From positions 2,795,001 through 2,859,000 of the forward strand of contig JAFFSR010000362.1 in assembly GCA_017163975.1 (NCBI GenBank): a DNA stretch of 64,000 nucleotides, read 5' to 3'. The position numbers were made by a program, and so were the translations under genes. This DNA comes from Anastatus disparis. Its lineage: Eukaryota; Arthropoda; Insecta; Hymenoptera; Eupelmidae. Below are positions 1 to 12,370 of the stretch, one piece after another. The notes below the pieces were generated by a model that saw nothing but the letters and a program-made list of their open reading frames with translations, searched no databases and was not told where the DNA came from. How positions within the stretch are numbered: the first letter of the stretch is position 1; every line of letters starts with the position of its first letter.

Positions 1-490
1 ACATGCGACTCTTCATGTCAACTCATGTACGACCTTACTGACAGGTTTTTGCATACGTATATATGGTCCATTTCATATCAAATTGCTCACGTTCACCCGC
101 AATTTTTTTGTTTCTAAATATATATATATATATATGGGACATTTCATTTCAACTTGCACGTACTCGCAAGCACAGGTTTTTCTATATATATATGGGACAT
201 TTCATGACAACTTGTACACACCTATCTAAGTACCCTTAGGTTTATATATATGAGACGTTTCATGTCAATTCGCATGCATGCACACACGCGTTCATGTACG
301 TGGGACTTTTCATGTCGACTTACAAGCATGATATAAACATATATATATATATATATATATATATACCTAAGGGACATTTCATGTAGAATCGCACGTACAC
401 ACACAGGTTTATTCAAGTTTATATGGAACATTTAATTTCAACTCATACGCACACGCACACGCTCACACATACAAACACATATTTAACTTT
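1..490 (-). repeat. minisatellite array, block 1 (inverted relative to block 2)
   Basis: Degenerate tandem units of roughly 55-65 bp, each with a core reading TTTCATGTCAA/GACTT on the plus strand, a short (AT)n run and a (CA)n run. The same unit occurs in opposite orientation at 7.03-8.44 kb, where the core reads TTGACATGAAATGTCCCATA. The array runs off the left edge of the window. The small ORFs here are by-products of the dinucleotide runs (poly Tyr-Ile and His-Thr) and are not genes. Confidence 0.85.
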
Positions 491-1502
491 ATATCTTTAC
501 CTTATCGATGTAGACAATATTTAAAAAATAGTTATTTATTATGCTGTGGTACCCACGATCGCCGTCTTTGGATACCTAGGTGTTAATGACAACTTAAACA
601 TCATCTACAGCTAAAACTTTTGAAATTCAACTTATAGTTTAATAACTACTTTGAAGTTGTTTCAAATGTTATCTAGCCAAACATGGATGTTCCGAGTAAG
701 ATAAACATTGTCTACAAGAATATCTTTTGAAATTTAGCCATTATTTATTAATAACATGTACGTTTCCCGAGATGACATCTCACAATATCCAGGTGATCCT
801 GGCTACCTGAAAATCGTCTATATGAATGAATTTTGAAATTTTTCATACCGATTATGAAGTTTACAGATATTTGCAGGGACTATGTCAAATGAAACTTGGA
901 GATTCTTTTAGATTTAGATTCTAAGGTTGTTTGATTAGGTCGGAGAATACTCGGAAATAAAAAGATTTTAAAAGAACAATTGTTTAAGATTCATGCAAGT
1001 TCCATAAAATATGTTGATTTACTCGTAGTCGATACCCATATATAAAGATCATTCATACAAATCATCTCGCATATAAATTTGCGGCAGTATCCCTACTAAT
1101 TTATGAATTTTTCGTTCGAATAATGCCAGCGAAATTTAACTTCGAGAAAGCATATTACTATTGTAATTAGTGAATAATTTTAACATTTTTTCATCAAACA
1201 TCATTCCGATATACAGGTAATAAGCGCTATTATTTAAAAAATTTAAAAAAAGTTAATTTATTTATTTTATACTTTTTAGTCTATTTATTCAATTATTGTA
1301 TTTTATTTTTAAAGCATGTTTTTAAAATTTTGTATTTTCTATTTTTAAGTTAAAATTGTTTTTATTATCATTTAGAGTTACATTGCAACCAGACTTTTCG
1401 AAGATTACACTCAGGTACATCCGTTATCGGCGACTTGGTACTCCAGTTCGACCTCTTCATCCTAAATCATTATTATGCATTATAGATTCACTTTCAAACC
1501 TT
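491..1502. other. AT-rich sequence, no feature recognised
   Basis: Unique-looking AT-rich sequence with no convincing ORF, RNA gene or repeat. The last 120 bases become less AT-rich as they lead into the duplicated block at 1.5 kb. Confidence 0.5.
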
Positions 1503-1790
1503 GAATTAGGTTTTAGCAGCCCGAAATCCCCCGGGAACCCACCTCGACCCAGAGAAAGCCTCCCCACTTGTACTTCCTCTGAGACGACGTCCATGCGTAT
1601 TCTGGACAACGTGCATCACTTTGTGGCAATCGTTTGATCTCAAATTCGGTTTTAGCAACCCTGAAAACCCCGAGAAACTCGCCTTGACCCAAAAAAAGCC
1701 TCCCCATTTATACTTCCTCGGAGATGACTTTTCACACCCATTATCATCAACCTGGATGTCCAGGTACCAAAATGACAACTGATTATTGTA
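1503..1790. repeat. GC-richer tandem duplication, about 150 bp x 2
   Basis: Two diverged copies lie side by side. Both contain TTAGCA-CCC-GAAA, then CCTCGACC or CCTTGACC, then AAAGCCTCCCCA and ACTTCCTC-GAGA. Copy 1 starts near 1,503 and copy 2 near 1,648. On the minus strand both copies are open and give a repeated peptide core RKYKWGGF, but the frame differs between copies. That argues against a conserved protein and for a non-coding repeat or a decayed coding fragment. The patch is clearly more GC-rich than its surroundings. Confidence 0.6.
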
Positions 1791-2570
1791 TTGTCATCTA
1801 AGACCAAAGTCTATGCCAATTGTCAGAATTTATATCTGTCAAAAAGTGCCTGAAATCGAGCGCGCAAGATTTGATTACAGACAGACAAACATGCAAACAG
1901 ACATGAAGGCGAATATAAGAAAAGCGTATATAAAAAAATAATATTTACCTACGTTAAGTCTGCTTTGAGACTAATTATCTTTCGTTTTTTATGACAAAAA
2001 CAAGTAAATTGAATTTGAGAAAATTTCTATAAGTTACTTAAATTTATGAAAAAGTCAATATAAATTGTCATTTTTGCAGAATTATGAAGATTATGATTAT
2101 TTTCGCGGAAATTATAAAGTTATGGAAATTATTTATGGAAACGTTTTCGATTGGAAAATTTGTGATTATTGCAGTTGAATTTTGTTACATCATCATCAGT
2201 TATATCCTCGTTAAAATGACCCGAAAATTTCTAAAAGAATCGGAACAAATATTTTTCCGGTCTTTAAAGAATGTTTAAGAACTATTATGAAATGAAAATT
2301 GATAAATGTTTCAAGTTTTCCGAATCGTTCCGACATTGAAATTTCAATTATAAGCCGTTACTCATAAAATTTGGAAAAGTCTATTGTATGCAACTATTTT
2401 TCCAGTGATTCAGTTGTAATTTATAAAATTGTGAATTTGGGTGATTCATTATGTTTCTTTCCATAATATTTATCTGATGTTGGAGCTACAGCAATCAAGT
2501 TTTGCTTTTTTTATTTCATTAATATCATTTTAAATTCGTAAATTAATAGTATATTGTGTAACGAGTAAGG
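1791..2570. other. AT-rich sequence, no feature recognised
   Basis: No supported gene. The 64-codon open frame at 2,084-2,278 is Ile/Lys/Phe-rich and looks like chance in AT-rich DNA. Confidence 0.5.
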
Positions 2571-3190
2571 TTTAGTTGACTATTGCGCACGAGGGCAAGT
2601 TGGCGCACGAGCGTAGCGAATAGCGCCATTGCCCGAGACTCTCTCTCTCTCTCTCATATCTGCCATACGACTGACTCGCAATAGTATATTTCAATACTTT
2701 TTGGTACTATTATTTGTAATTAAATTACATACTTTTAGTTCACCAATTTCACGTTTATACGGAATAATTACGATTTCGTTAATGTAAAAATAATACAAGA
2801 ATAGATGATACGATTTACTTTGTCAGAGGTTAAAGCGAGATAGAGTATAAAATTCATCATATGGTCGATGAGATACAGTATGAGGGCGCTGCGCTTGTAT
2901 AAACCTTTGCGATTTTACATTAATTAACGCTTTTGCGTGACATTATTTTACAGAATGTAACGTATTTACGTGATTTAATACAAAATAATATTATGCATAG
3001 CTGTAAAACACACGCCCTCAAAAAACAACACACAGCGCGCGCTATTAGCTACTTACTAATAGCGCGCACTAAAGCTATGTTAATACAATAATTTTTGTTA
3101 AAATAAAAAATCATTTAAACTTGTAAATTTTTTATGAACTTGGATTGGAAATTATATCAAGCTCGACAAACCTAATCTTAAAATACGTTA
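2571..3190. repeat. CG-containing inverted-repeat region, probable decayed element
   Basis: The left part (2,586-2,645) holds GCGCACGAG words and a self-complementary GGCGC...GCGCC segment, followed by a (CT)n run. The right part holds a perfect 12-bp hairpin at 3,037-3,067, with arms GCGCGCTATTAG and CTAATAGCGCGC around a 7-nt loop. Both outer edges carry TGTAACG or CGTTACA. This looks like a non-autonomous element, but no target duplication is visible. Similar CG-rich words recur at 31.1-31.4 kb. Confidence 0.35.
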
Positions 3191-3502
3191 CATTGAAAGT
3201 TTGTATTATTACTTTTTATGTAGTATTTTCGTGGGTTTCTTGAGTTGTCCGCACTCGAGTTGAATCTTACAAATTTTTTTCTTTGTCGCAAAAAAATGTT
3301 ATTAAACGCATTGTTTATTCATAACTTGGGATTGGAAATATTATTAGAAGACTGGAAGCTTCGTCATGCTCTTAAAAATAAAAATAATGTTATCTAATTT
3401 TAAAAATAATATTAATCTGAATAATATATCCTCATCAGAAAAGTTATTGTAATTTATATATTTTTAGAACCTTTCCAATTTCATGTGTACCACTATGGTA
3501 TT

Positions 3503-3885
3503 ATATGGGGATATCCATCCAACTTTAAATTCTCTAGTAACAGGTCATTATTTAAACTAGGTTATAATCTTTTGTGCTATCCTGTAACTCTATTTCTGAT
3601 GTATTTTGTAAATGTGCCACAAACGGCGCAGCAGATAATTCTATAAAAAGTAAATTTACACATAAGATAAATTACGGTAATTTTTTATGTGTAAAAATGA
3701 ATGTTTCATAGAAATATCTACTGCGCCGTTTGTTAAACATTTACAAAATACATCAGAAATAGAGTTACAGGATAGCACAAAAGATTTGAACCTAGTTTAA
3801 ACAATGTGCATCATGCGGTAACCCAGTAACAGCTGTAATATGACCTGTTACTAGACAATTAAAAGTTTTGTGGATATCCCCATAT
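3503..3885. mobile_element. foldback MITE with ATATGGGGATATCC termini
   Basis: The sequence reads ATATGGGGATATCCA at the left end and its complement at 3,871-3,885. The arms stay complementary inward through the segments CTAGTAACAGGTCAT, TGTGCTATCCTGTAACTC and CATTTACAAAATACATC. The arms are about 170 bp with scattered mismatches and a small indel, around a short AT-rich loop. There is no coding capacity. The termini sit in AT-rich sequence, so the target duplication is ambiguous. Confidence 0.75.
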
Positions 3886-4749
3886 ATCAAAAAATATGAT
3901 TATGACTTCTTCAGATTCTTTATGAATTTCTAATATATTGAATAGTGATTTTTGAAGGGCATATCATAGTATTAATTAAATTAACTTATTAATAAACTGA
4001 AAAATTGCCTAGTATTAATAAATTAGTGCGATTTATTGTATTTATTCACAAAAAAAATTTATAGCTTAGTCGTGTAAAATGGCTTTATTTCCACTATCAA
4101 ACAATTCCATGGTATGCTTAACTATTTCAAGAGTTAAAAAAATTTAATAATATGTATATTTTTTTATAACTTCAAGATCGTTACTGAGAATCATAAATAA
4201 TTTTCACGGTATTTTATTAATAGCAGGTCGTACATCTCTATCCTTTTATAATAAAAAAATTCAATTTTCTGCAAAACCTTATGATTGTAGCAAAAAATAA
4301 GAAGGAAGCCCCATCTCGTATACTAAAAGCAATATTTTCTCTTATGAGAAAAAATTATTTTTATCGCTTCGTTTCAAAGAAAACTTTGAAAAACTGAATT
4401 GTCCATCCAAACCTCGATATTTTATGTTTTTCAAGGTTTTTTTCAAAAGGAATCGATAAAAAAATTTTTTCCTAATCAAAGAAAATATCGCTTTTTATGA
4501 TACAAGATGGGACTTTCTCTTTATTTTTTGCTAAAATTATTAGTTTTTGTAAAAAAATCAATTTTTTGATTACAATAGGACATATATACTCGACCTCCTC
4601 TTAAGGATCTTTAATAGCAATTAAACTCTTTACAAGATTGTAATAATTCATCTCGATTTACTTCCACAGAGTTCGTGAAGTTTCATTAACCTTTCAATCA
4701 ATATACAGAAAATATAAAGATTCATCCGTATTCTTAAATGATCTCATAG

Positions 4750-4950
4750 GAGTCGGTCTGTGGCTCATTCGGTAGAGCGTTGGATTCGTAATCTCGAGGT
4801 TCCGAGTTCGAATCCCGCTCTCGGCCGATTGATACAAGCACCACTGTACGTTACATGTGCTTTGTTCACAAACACACTTACGAGCTCCGTCGCTGATTAG
4901 CATAGCAATAATAGCATAGCATAAATATAGCGACGTTAAAAAAAAAAAAA
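4750..4950 (+). mobile_element. tRNA-headed SINE with perfect target-site duplication
   Basis: The head carries a Pol III A-box-like TGGCTCATTCGGTAGAGCG and a B box AGTTCGAATCCC near 4,804. A unique body follows (ACATGTGCTTTGTTCACA, then CACTTACGAGCTCC) and then an A tail. It is bounded by a perfect 14-bp direct repeat, AAATGATCTCATAG, at 4,736-4,749 and 4,951-4,964, which defines the insertion exactly. The anticodon-loop position reads TTCGTAA, but the unit is a retroposon, not a working tRNA gene. The body sequence recurs in the longer minus-strand SINE at 23.44-23.82 kb. Confidence 0.93.
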
Positions 4951-4964
4951 AAATGATCTCATAG

Positions 4965-7020
4965 ATTTATAATCATTTATTTACTAATAATTTAATAAAT
5001 ATATTCATACGATGATAAAACGTGAAAAATATTTCTAAAGAATTTTTTAAAATACAATCTAGAAGGATTCTCCTGAAAACTTTACAGTGCTGTTCAATTC
5101 TAAAGCGATCTTAATTGTTCATTTATTGTGAATAAGATAAAATTAAGGTTACTATTCCTTAGTAAAACTTAATGAATCAAAAAAGTTCAGAAGGTATCAA
5201 CGAAAATCATGACAATTTTTTTCATAAGAGTTCACAAAGTTGTATTATGGACTGGTACCAAAAACCGCAAAAAATTAGAAAGGTTCTTTTACATCAGAAT
5301 CTTTCCAAACCTTAATGTACATGTTCACCGGGGTATTTCACCTGAATACGGAGGACATTTATAACTAATATAGGTAGCTAGGAGAGTTTCCGTAGCCGAT
5401 GGAGATCCACGGCTCCACCAAAGTTTTTCCTATGTATTTTGGTGCCTTGAACACGAATTTCGAGGGTGGATAGCTGGAAAATAGTTAGGAAAATCTCTAA
5501 AGTAAATTTTCTGGTTGTTAATTCTTCGCAGAAAAACATAATTTTTCGTGTTTTTCATCAAATATTAAGTCGAAAATATTCTTATCAATTTTGCCGTACA
5601 TTGCACCATTTCTCTGCAAAAACATCATAAATATAAAAAAAACTCATTTTGCCATTTTTAATGATTTTTTTTATTTTATTACACTAATCATTGGTGACCA
5701 ATATAATTAAGAATTTTTACATTTTAATTAGCTAAAATTATTCTTTAATCCACCAACTGTTGATAAAAAAAGAATGGTTTAGGCTGGTTTCGGTCTCCCT
5801 TTAATTTTTCACGAATAATTGAACCGCTTATTCAGAAAGTACCGCGCAACGGTGCTCACATGAAAAAGTCAGGTCGGAAAATAGGGGAGATTGCTATAGT
5901 AACATTAAAGTCCACGGTTCCAAAAATTTTTTTTATATATTTTGTCACTAAACATTAATTTAAAGGGGGTGAAGTCGGAAAATGTCCAGGAAAATTTGTA
6001 TGATATAATTTCCAAAAATTTGAAAAGTCTATTTTTCAAATAAAAAACATTTTGTCGCTTATTTCATGCAATTTTCATGCCAAAGTTATAAAAAAGAATA
6101 AGTTTTATAATTTTTTTCAATTTTTCATATTAGAATGAGACTATTGTTACAGTGCAGCAGAGATTAGAATAGGATTTCCTAAAATTTTATTTCATTAGCT
6201 AAATTTATGTTATAATTTATAAATACGTTTAATTAATCGTTATTTGTATTTTAATCTTATTACATTTTTACATGTAGAATTTTTGCTACAAAAACAATAT
6301 GTACAGTACGCTATTCATTATTTTATGAAGTTTAAAAAACTTGTGTTTTTATAATTTATAAAATTTTTAACGAAGTACAATTTTTTTCTGTGAACTACTC
6401 TTTTACTGTTACATATTTTGTAAAAATATATCTTTTTAATAAAAAAAATAGGTATATGATTGATTGAAAATATTAATTTTAATTAATTTAATTTATGTAT
6501 AACCCTGTTGAAAAAACTCACTGACATGGTAATATTTTTTTTTAACTATTAATAATTGAATTTATTGATTTGTTGATTGTAATTCTTTAATCATTTATTT
6601 TATTTCCGCGATTCAATCCAAAATATCCTTAATTTATAATCCTTCAGTTGAAAATTGAGGCAGCACACTAATTATAACACATCCAAAATAATTTATAGCA
6701 GCATCATCAGTGTCACAACCAAATTTTAAAATTGCTAAGCATAAACTTTCAAAACGAATGTCAGGAAAAAGTAATTAACATTGTAAAAGAATTTTTTTAT
6801 TACAGATAACTATTATGGGAAAAACTTTTTTGAAAATAAAATCATATAATCAAATTATTCATCAAAAAGTAAAACGATTCCTTAAAAATCTTTAAGATTT
6901 TTATCAGTATTAATATTAGCAATTTTTCCTAAATTAGAATTTTTTTTATTTTAAGTAACATAGAAAAAATAACCTGTTTGTGTAACTGATTAAAAACTGC
7001 TCACTTGTTTAAAAAAAATC
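4965..7020. other. AT-rich region with one diverged internal duplication
   Basis: Two distant, heavily diverged segments near 5,375-5,510 and 5,880-6,000 share the order CCACGG-TCCA, then TATGTATTTTG-like, then GGGTG, then GGAAAAT. This suggests an old duplication about 500 bp apart. No gene, RNA or element boundary is supported in the rest of the interval. Confidence 0.4.
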
Positions 7021-7028
7021 TGGTGGCA

Positions 7029-7090
<62 letters not shown>

Positions 7091-7380
7091 CCTGTGTGTG
7101 TGTGTGTGTGTGTGCGCATGTGAATCGACATAAAATATCCCATGTATATGTATATACATATATTGATAAGCCCATGTGTGTGCGTGCATGTGCCTTGACA
7201 GGAACAGCCTCATATATATATATATATATATATTAAAGAAAAATATATACAAACTCAAGTACGTGTGTCATGCATGTAAATTGACATGAAACGTCCGTGT
7301 ATATAAACCTGTGTGTATGTCGCGCGTGTGAATTAACATTAAATATCCCATGTATATGTGTACACAGATATTCACACATA

Positions 7381-7418
<38 letters not shown>

Positions 7419-8281
7419 TAAGCCCATGTGTGTGCGTACATGCGAATTGACAGAAACGGTCCCATATATATAAATACAAATTTCAAATACATGTTTAGAT
7501 GTGTTTGCGTGTTCGAGTTGACAAGATATATCAAATATATGAAAACCGGTGCGTGCGTGTTGACATGATACGTCCCATATATGTGAACCTAAGGGCGCTT
7601 GGATAGGTGTGTTAGAGTTGTCATGAAATGTCCCATATATATATAAACCTGTATAGGCGTGGGTAATAATTGACGTGAAAAATCCTATGTATATTAACGT
7701 GTGTGCATGCATGCAAATCGATATGAAATGTACCATATGTATAAACCTGTGTGTGTGTGCGTGCGTTCGAATTGACATGGGAAATCCCATATATATTAAC
7801 GTACGTGTGCATGCATGCGAATCGACATGAAATGTCCAATATATATAAACCTCTGTGTTTGTATGCGTTTGAATTGACATTAAAAATCCCATGTATATTA
7901 ACGTGTGTGTGCATGCATGCGCAACGACATGTACTGTCCCATATATATATATATATATATATATAAACCTGTAAACGACATGAAATATCTCATATATATA
8001 TATATACCTGTATGTGCGTACGTTCCAATTGACGTGAAAAATCCAATATTTATTAAAGTTTGTGTGCATGCATGCGAATTGACATGAAATGTCCCATATA
8101 TATGTAAACCTGTGTGTGTGTGCGTTCGAATTGACGTGAAAAATCCTATATATATTAACGTGCGTGTGCATGCATGCGAATCGACATAAAATGTCCCATA
8201 TATGTAAATCTAAGGGTACACGAATGGGTGTGTGCGTGTTGTCATGAAATGTACCACATATAAGTTGACATGAAACGGACC

Positions 8282-8315
<34 letters not shown>

Positions 8316-8405
8316 ACTTGTCCGTATGTGTGCGTGTGGGTCGACATGAAATGTTGCATATATATGAGCCTAGGTGCGTATGTATGTGCGCGTCCACATA
8401 TGTTT

Positions 8406-8440
<35 letters not shown>
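7029..8440 (+). repeat. minisatellite array, block 2, with embedded (AT)n and (GT)n runs
   Basis: About 20 degenerate units contain AATTGACATGAAA(A/T)-TCCCATATATAT-AACCTGTGTGTG or close variants, often with GCATGCATGCGAATCGAC. Dinucleotide runs lie inside the units (for example (AT)n at about 7,032-7,085 and (GT)n at about 7,093-7,113). Many overlapping ORFs here encode poly Tyr-Ile and His-Thr strings and are artefacts. The block is the reverse complement of the array at the left window edge. Confidence 0.9.
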
Positions 8441-8444
<4 letters not shown>

Positions 8445-8454
8445 ACAAATTCCT

Positions 8455-9060
8455 TAGTACGTTTAATTAAAAAGGAATTGTGGAATTTTTAATTAAAGCC
8501 CTCGAATTCACAAATCATAATCATAACTGACGCTCTTTCAATTCACGATTACATTTTGATTTCTTAATTGAAATTTATTTAATTAAGGATTCCTTTTGAT
8601 TTTGGAATTAAAGCCCTTTCAATTCACGATTAAATTTTGATTTCTTAATTGAAATTTATTTAATTAAGAATTCCTTTTGATTTTGGAATTAAAGCCCTTT
8701 CAATTCACGATTACATTTTGATTTCTTAATTGAAATTTATTTAATTAAGGATTCCTTTTGATTTTGGAATTAAAGCCCTTTCAATTCACGATTAAATTTT
8801 GATTTCTTAATTGAAATTTATTTAATTAAGAATTCCTTTTGATTTTGTAATTAAAGCCCTTTCAATTCACGATTACATTTTGATTTCTTAATTGAAATTT
8901 ATTTAATTGAGAATTCCTTTTGATTTTTTAATTAAAGCCTTTTTAATTCACGATTAGATTTTGATTTGTTAATTAAAATATTTTTAATTATTAATTTAAA
9001 AGGAATTGTTAATTAAATAAAACTTTAATTACAAATTCAAAAATGATTCGTGATTCAAAT
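8455..9060. repeat. 81-bp satellite, five to six units with alternating A/B variants
   Basis: Units begin TTTCAATTCACGATTA near 8,537, 8,618, 8,699, 8,780 and 8,861, with degenerate units on both sides. Successive units alternate CGATTACATT with AAGGATTCC (type A) and CGATTAAATT with AAGAATTCC (type B), in the order A, B, A, B, then a mixed unit. This implies amplification of a dimer of about 162 bp. Each unit is partly palindromic (TTAATTGAAATT, TTTAATTAA). Confidence 0.9.
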
Positions 9061-9149
9061 AATTTTTAATTACTTTTTTCGGAACCCTGATTTATTGTAT
9101 TAAAATTTATTATTGTATATTCATCGTATGTTTTAATTTTTTTCTAATG

Positions 9150-9960
9150 TATTCTTTATATAGTTTTATTTGTTTGGTTTAGAAATTTTCATTTTTAATA
9201 AATCTAAGCAAAATGATACTAAATAAATACGTTACTTTTATAAGTTTGTAATAATTGAATGCAATAAATATTAATTGTATGGATTTAAATTTAGAGATTT
9301 AAAAAAAGTTGATGCAAGTGGATGGAATGGTAGATAGACTAAAACAAGAAATATCATTCTTATTCGTTTCAAGCATCCAGCATCATCAGGACTCTACATC
9401 CCTTTCAATCACCAAGATTCAATTTATACAGCTTGAGATCGTACTACAATGAAGAGTTGCTGTATTGTCCTGAAGTTTAAGCATCTAGATTTTTTCAATA
9501 AGATGTTAATAAATCTTTGTCTAATTTTTTTTTAATAATTAAAGTAATATAAGAAAAATTTATTCTATTTATAGTTTTATTGGTTTGATTGAAAATTTAT
9601 AATTTTGAGTAATATAAGAAAAATGATACCAAACAATTATATTACTTTTATGAACTAATCATAATTAAATGCAATAAATATTAATCATAAGGATTTAAAT
9701 TTGATTAAAAAAAAATAAGAAATAAAAAATGAAAAAATAAAAAATTTAAGACATTGATGCAGGTAGATGGATAGACTGGAGCAAGAAGATAACTTTTTCT
9801 CCGTTTCAAGCATCCAGCATTATCAGGGTTCTACGTCCCTTTCATAAACCAAGATTCTATTTAATAATTTGAGGTTGTACTCTATACAACAAAGTAAAGT
9901 TGTAGCATTATCTCAAAGTTTAAACATCTAGAACATATTCTTAAGAAGGTGGTAATAACT
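9150..9960. repeat. diverged tandem duplication, about 420 bp x 2
   Basis: The block beginning ATAGTTTTATTTGTTTGGTTTAG near 9,160 recurs from about 9,570. Shared landmarks in order are AATGCAATAAATATTAAT, TTGATGCA-GT-GATGG, CGTTTCAAGCATCCAGCAT, ACTCTACATCCCTTTCA-like and CATCTAGA. Divergence is roughly 20 percent. No coding signal is seen. Confidence 0.75.
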
Positions 9961-9966
9961 ATTATA

Positions 9967-10422
9967 TAGGATGTTCATAAAGTATGGAGCCCTCCCTCTA
10001 TTTGAAGGATGGTTGATCGGACAAAAAAATGACCTCCATAAAAGTTTGAGGATTTTTTGTGAGCGACGCAACGGCGACTATCAATTCGACGTTGAACTTG
10101 ATCTTGAAGGTCATTTTTAGCTCAAGTTAAGATATTGAAATGGTACTCCATAATTTAGACCTTGGAAATGAAAAGAGCGAAAAAATTTTACATTTGAGTA
10201 TGACCTCAAGTTTCACCTTAAGGTTAAGGTCATGGGCGCAACAAAGTTGATTTGAAAATCTAAAGTTGGCCTTCAAATGACCTTGAAAGTTCAGATCAAG
10301 GTGAAATTGAAGGTCACTGTTTGCTCGACCACCAAAAGTCTTAAAACTTTTATGGAGGTCATTTTTTTATTTGATCAACCATTCTTCAAATAGAGGGGGT
10401 CCCATACTTTACGAACACCCTG
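9967..10422. mobile_element. mariner-type foldback MITE (TA target)
   Basis: The right end reads GAACACCCTG|TATAA, so the terminus is CAGGGTGTTC next to TA. The left end, TATA|GGATGTTC, is a slightly decayed version. The arms include CTCTATTTGAAG, TGGTTGATC and ATGACCTCCATAAAAGT and their complements. The arms are roughly 100-120 bp, and the interior (AAGGTCA-type words) is also partly self-complementary. There is no transposase. CAGGG-type ends at a TA target fit a non-autonomous Tc1/mariner derivative. Confidence 0.75.
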
Positions 10423-10739
10423 TATAATTTTGCCATATACAAAAAAAGTTCATTTGATTTTTTTTATATTTTTTTTTTTAATTTTAATCAATATATTTAA
10501 ATTTTATAGATTTCTTGAAAGTTACAAGATTGGAGATAGTATTGATATGTATATCAACAATCTCGTGATTAAGAACATTAAATAGAAAGGATATCAAGAA
10601 CATCTACGTTCGCTGTTGCTAATTATTCTTCAAGCTAGATTTTTCAATTCTTTCAGAATATTTTGTGAAAGATTAGTAGGGTCTTAAGTATTCGCTTTTT
10701 GTTTAATATAATATTGTAGTTATCATAAAATTTGGATTT

Positions 10740-10990
10740 GAGGCTTTCACGGTGAATGTTAGACATTGTTGTAAGGTTTTTTTCGGATTTCAACTGTGTA
10801 AGTTGTGGTTTAGGATACCGACGTTTCGTGAACATTATAGTTCACTTCATCAGGGTGAGCCAGAATCTGATGGTTTAGACTGTCTAATCACTATATATAG
10901 GAAGCATAGTTTTGGGCGGGTTTTTTTGGTTGAACGGTTCTGGCTGTTCTGGTTGAATGGTTATGAGTGTTCTGGTTGAATGGTTATGGG
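10740..10990 (-). repeat. dispersed repeat with hammerhead-like hairpin
   Basis: On the minus strand the sequence reads CTGATGA at 10,853-10,847, then a 6-bp stem GTGAAC/GTTCAC with loop TATAAT, then GAAAC. This is the layout of a hammerhead ribozyme core, but one extra A sits between CTGATGA and the stem, and stems I and III are not obvious. Flanking words (TAGGATACCGACGTTT, TGTGTAAGTTGTGGTTTAGGAT) recur at 62.43-62.62 kb. The right side carries two and a half 22-bp units containing GGTTGAATGGTTATG. It may be a terminal fragment of a Penelope-like or non-LTR element. Confidence 0.5.
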
Positions 10991-11656
10991 TGATTTGCCT
11001 TTGGGAACAGAGGTTGCTATATTGGGTTCAGGAAAGCGTTAAAAAAATTTTTTTGCATTATAAGACAAAGGAAATTTTTTAACAAAAAGTGTTTTGATTG
11101 AAAAAGTTTTAGCATACAAATGTTGATAATGTATTATATATTAGTATGCTGAAAAATTAAAAAAAAAATTATTTCCGTGGACATAAAGTCCAAAAGATCT
11201 TTTTTTTCAATCATTAATTGCACTTATATTGAAAAATACTCATTGAATGCAAATAACTTATCATATAACAAAGCTGCATTTTAAAAAATTCTACAAGTTT
11301 TGTGAAATTTTTTTTCTGAATTATTTGTTTTTATGTTATTGCCGTTTTTATACCGAAAACGCATGTTTTTCGTGGTTAATTCAGTAATTAGGACAAATTT
11401 AAAAAAATACCTATTTTAGTTTTTGATGTAGCAATTTCAATCTACGAATACAATAAAAGCTTCCGGAGAAAAAGGTGGTATGTCGTTTTTGCGTTAATAA
11501 AAATATAAGGTATTCCGTGAAGCTGTCATACCTAAAAAGCGATGATGTCATATGTAACATTTTTTGATAATCATGATTGTTATATAGATTTATTGATTAT
11601 TGATTATTGATTATTATTATATAGTAAACAATTTATCAGGAAAACAATGATGTAAG

Positions 11657-11693
<37 letters not shown>

Positions 11694-12370
11694 ATAATTA
11701 TGATTTTTTAATAGATCTATTGTATAAATTTATTTTTATAATATTAATTTATTATTATGTTGTTTATTGTCAGCTTTCATATTATTTTTTAAGAAAATTT
11801 TTTGAAACTTTTAATCATGAAAATATGTATTCGGTCATAAACTATTAAAACCTATAAATATTTTTTTCAATTATATTATTAAATTAATTTGTACTACAGA
11901 AATTGATCTTTAATTAATATCTTACAAAATTAGTGAAATAAATCCAAATAAATAGATTCATGATTATAGCTGTTGATAAAATGTTTTAAAACTATATTTT
12001 CCAATAGTAATTACTTAATTAAATTTATATTTCAATTAATTATTTTTATTAGTATAGAAATATACAGTGAAATGTAAGTGTAATAATATTAATAAATTTA
12101 AAAAATGTTCATTTTTCTTATTTCATACAATAATTTAATTGTTTATGGAATATGAAAACTAAATAATTATTGATTATGGTGTAGAATGTTATGTACAAGT
12201 GATGAATGAATAAATATTTTTCTAATTTTGATTACTTCACTACTTTATTTATTATAGAATTCTGTTCCTAAATCCATCTTACAACTTTTCCAAAACATTA
12301 AAAAAAAAAACGACTGAACAAAAAAAAATCCTAATCCTGCTGCTCTTAAATCCTTTGCAACTACATTACA
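10991..12370. other. AT-rich sequence with an (AT)n microsatellite
   Basis: The sequence is AT-rich throughout, with an (AT)n run at about 11,658-11,690. No supported gene or element boundary. Confidence 0.5.

Noticed and set aside
4750..4822. tRNA gene with anticodon-loop TTCGTAA
   Set aside because: It is the 5' head of a SINE, with a body, an A tail and a 14-bp target duplication, not a free-standing tRNA.
7001..8448. several ORFs of 60-251 codons rich in Tyr-Ile and His-Thr
   Set aside because: Translation of (AT)n and (GT)n runs and minisatellite units on both strands. No frame is preferred.
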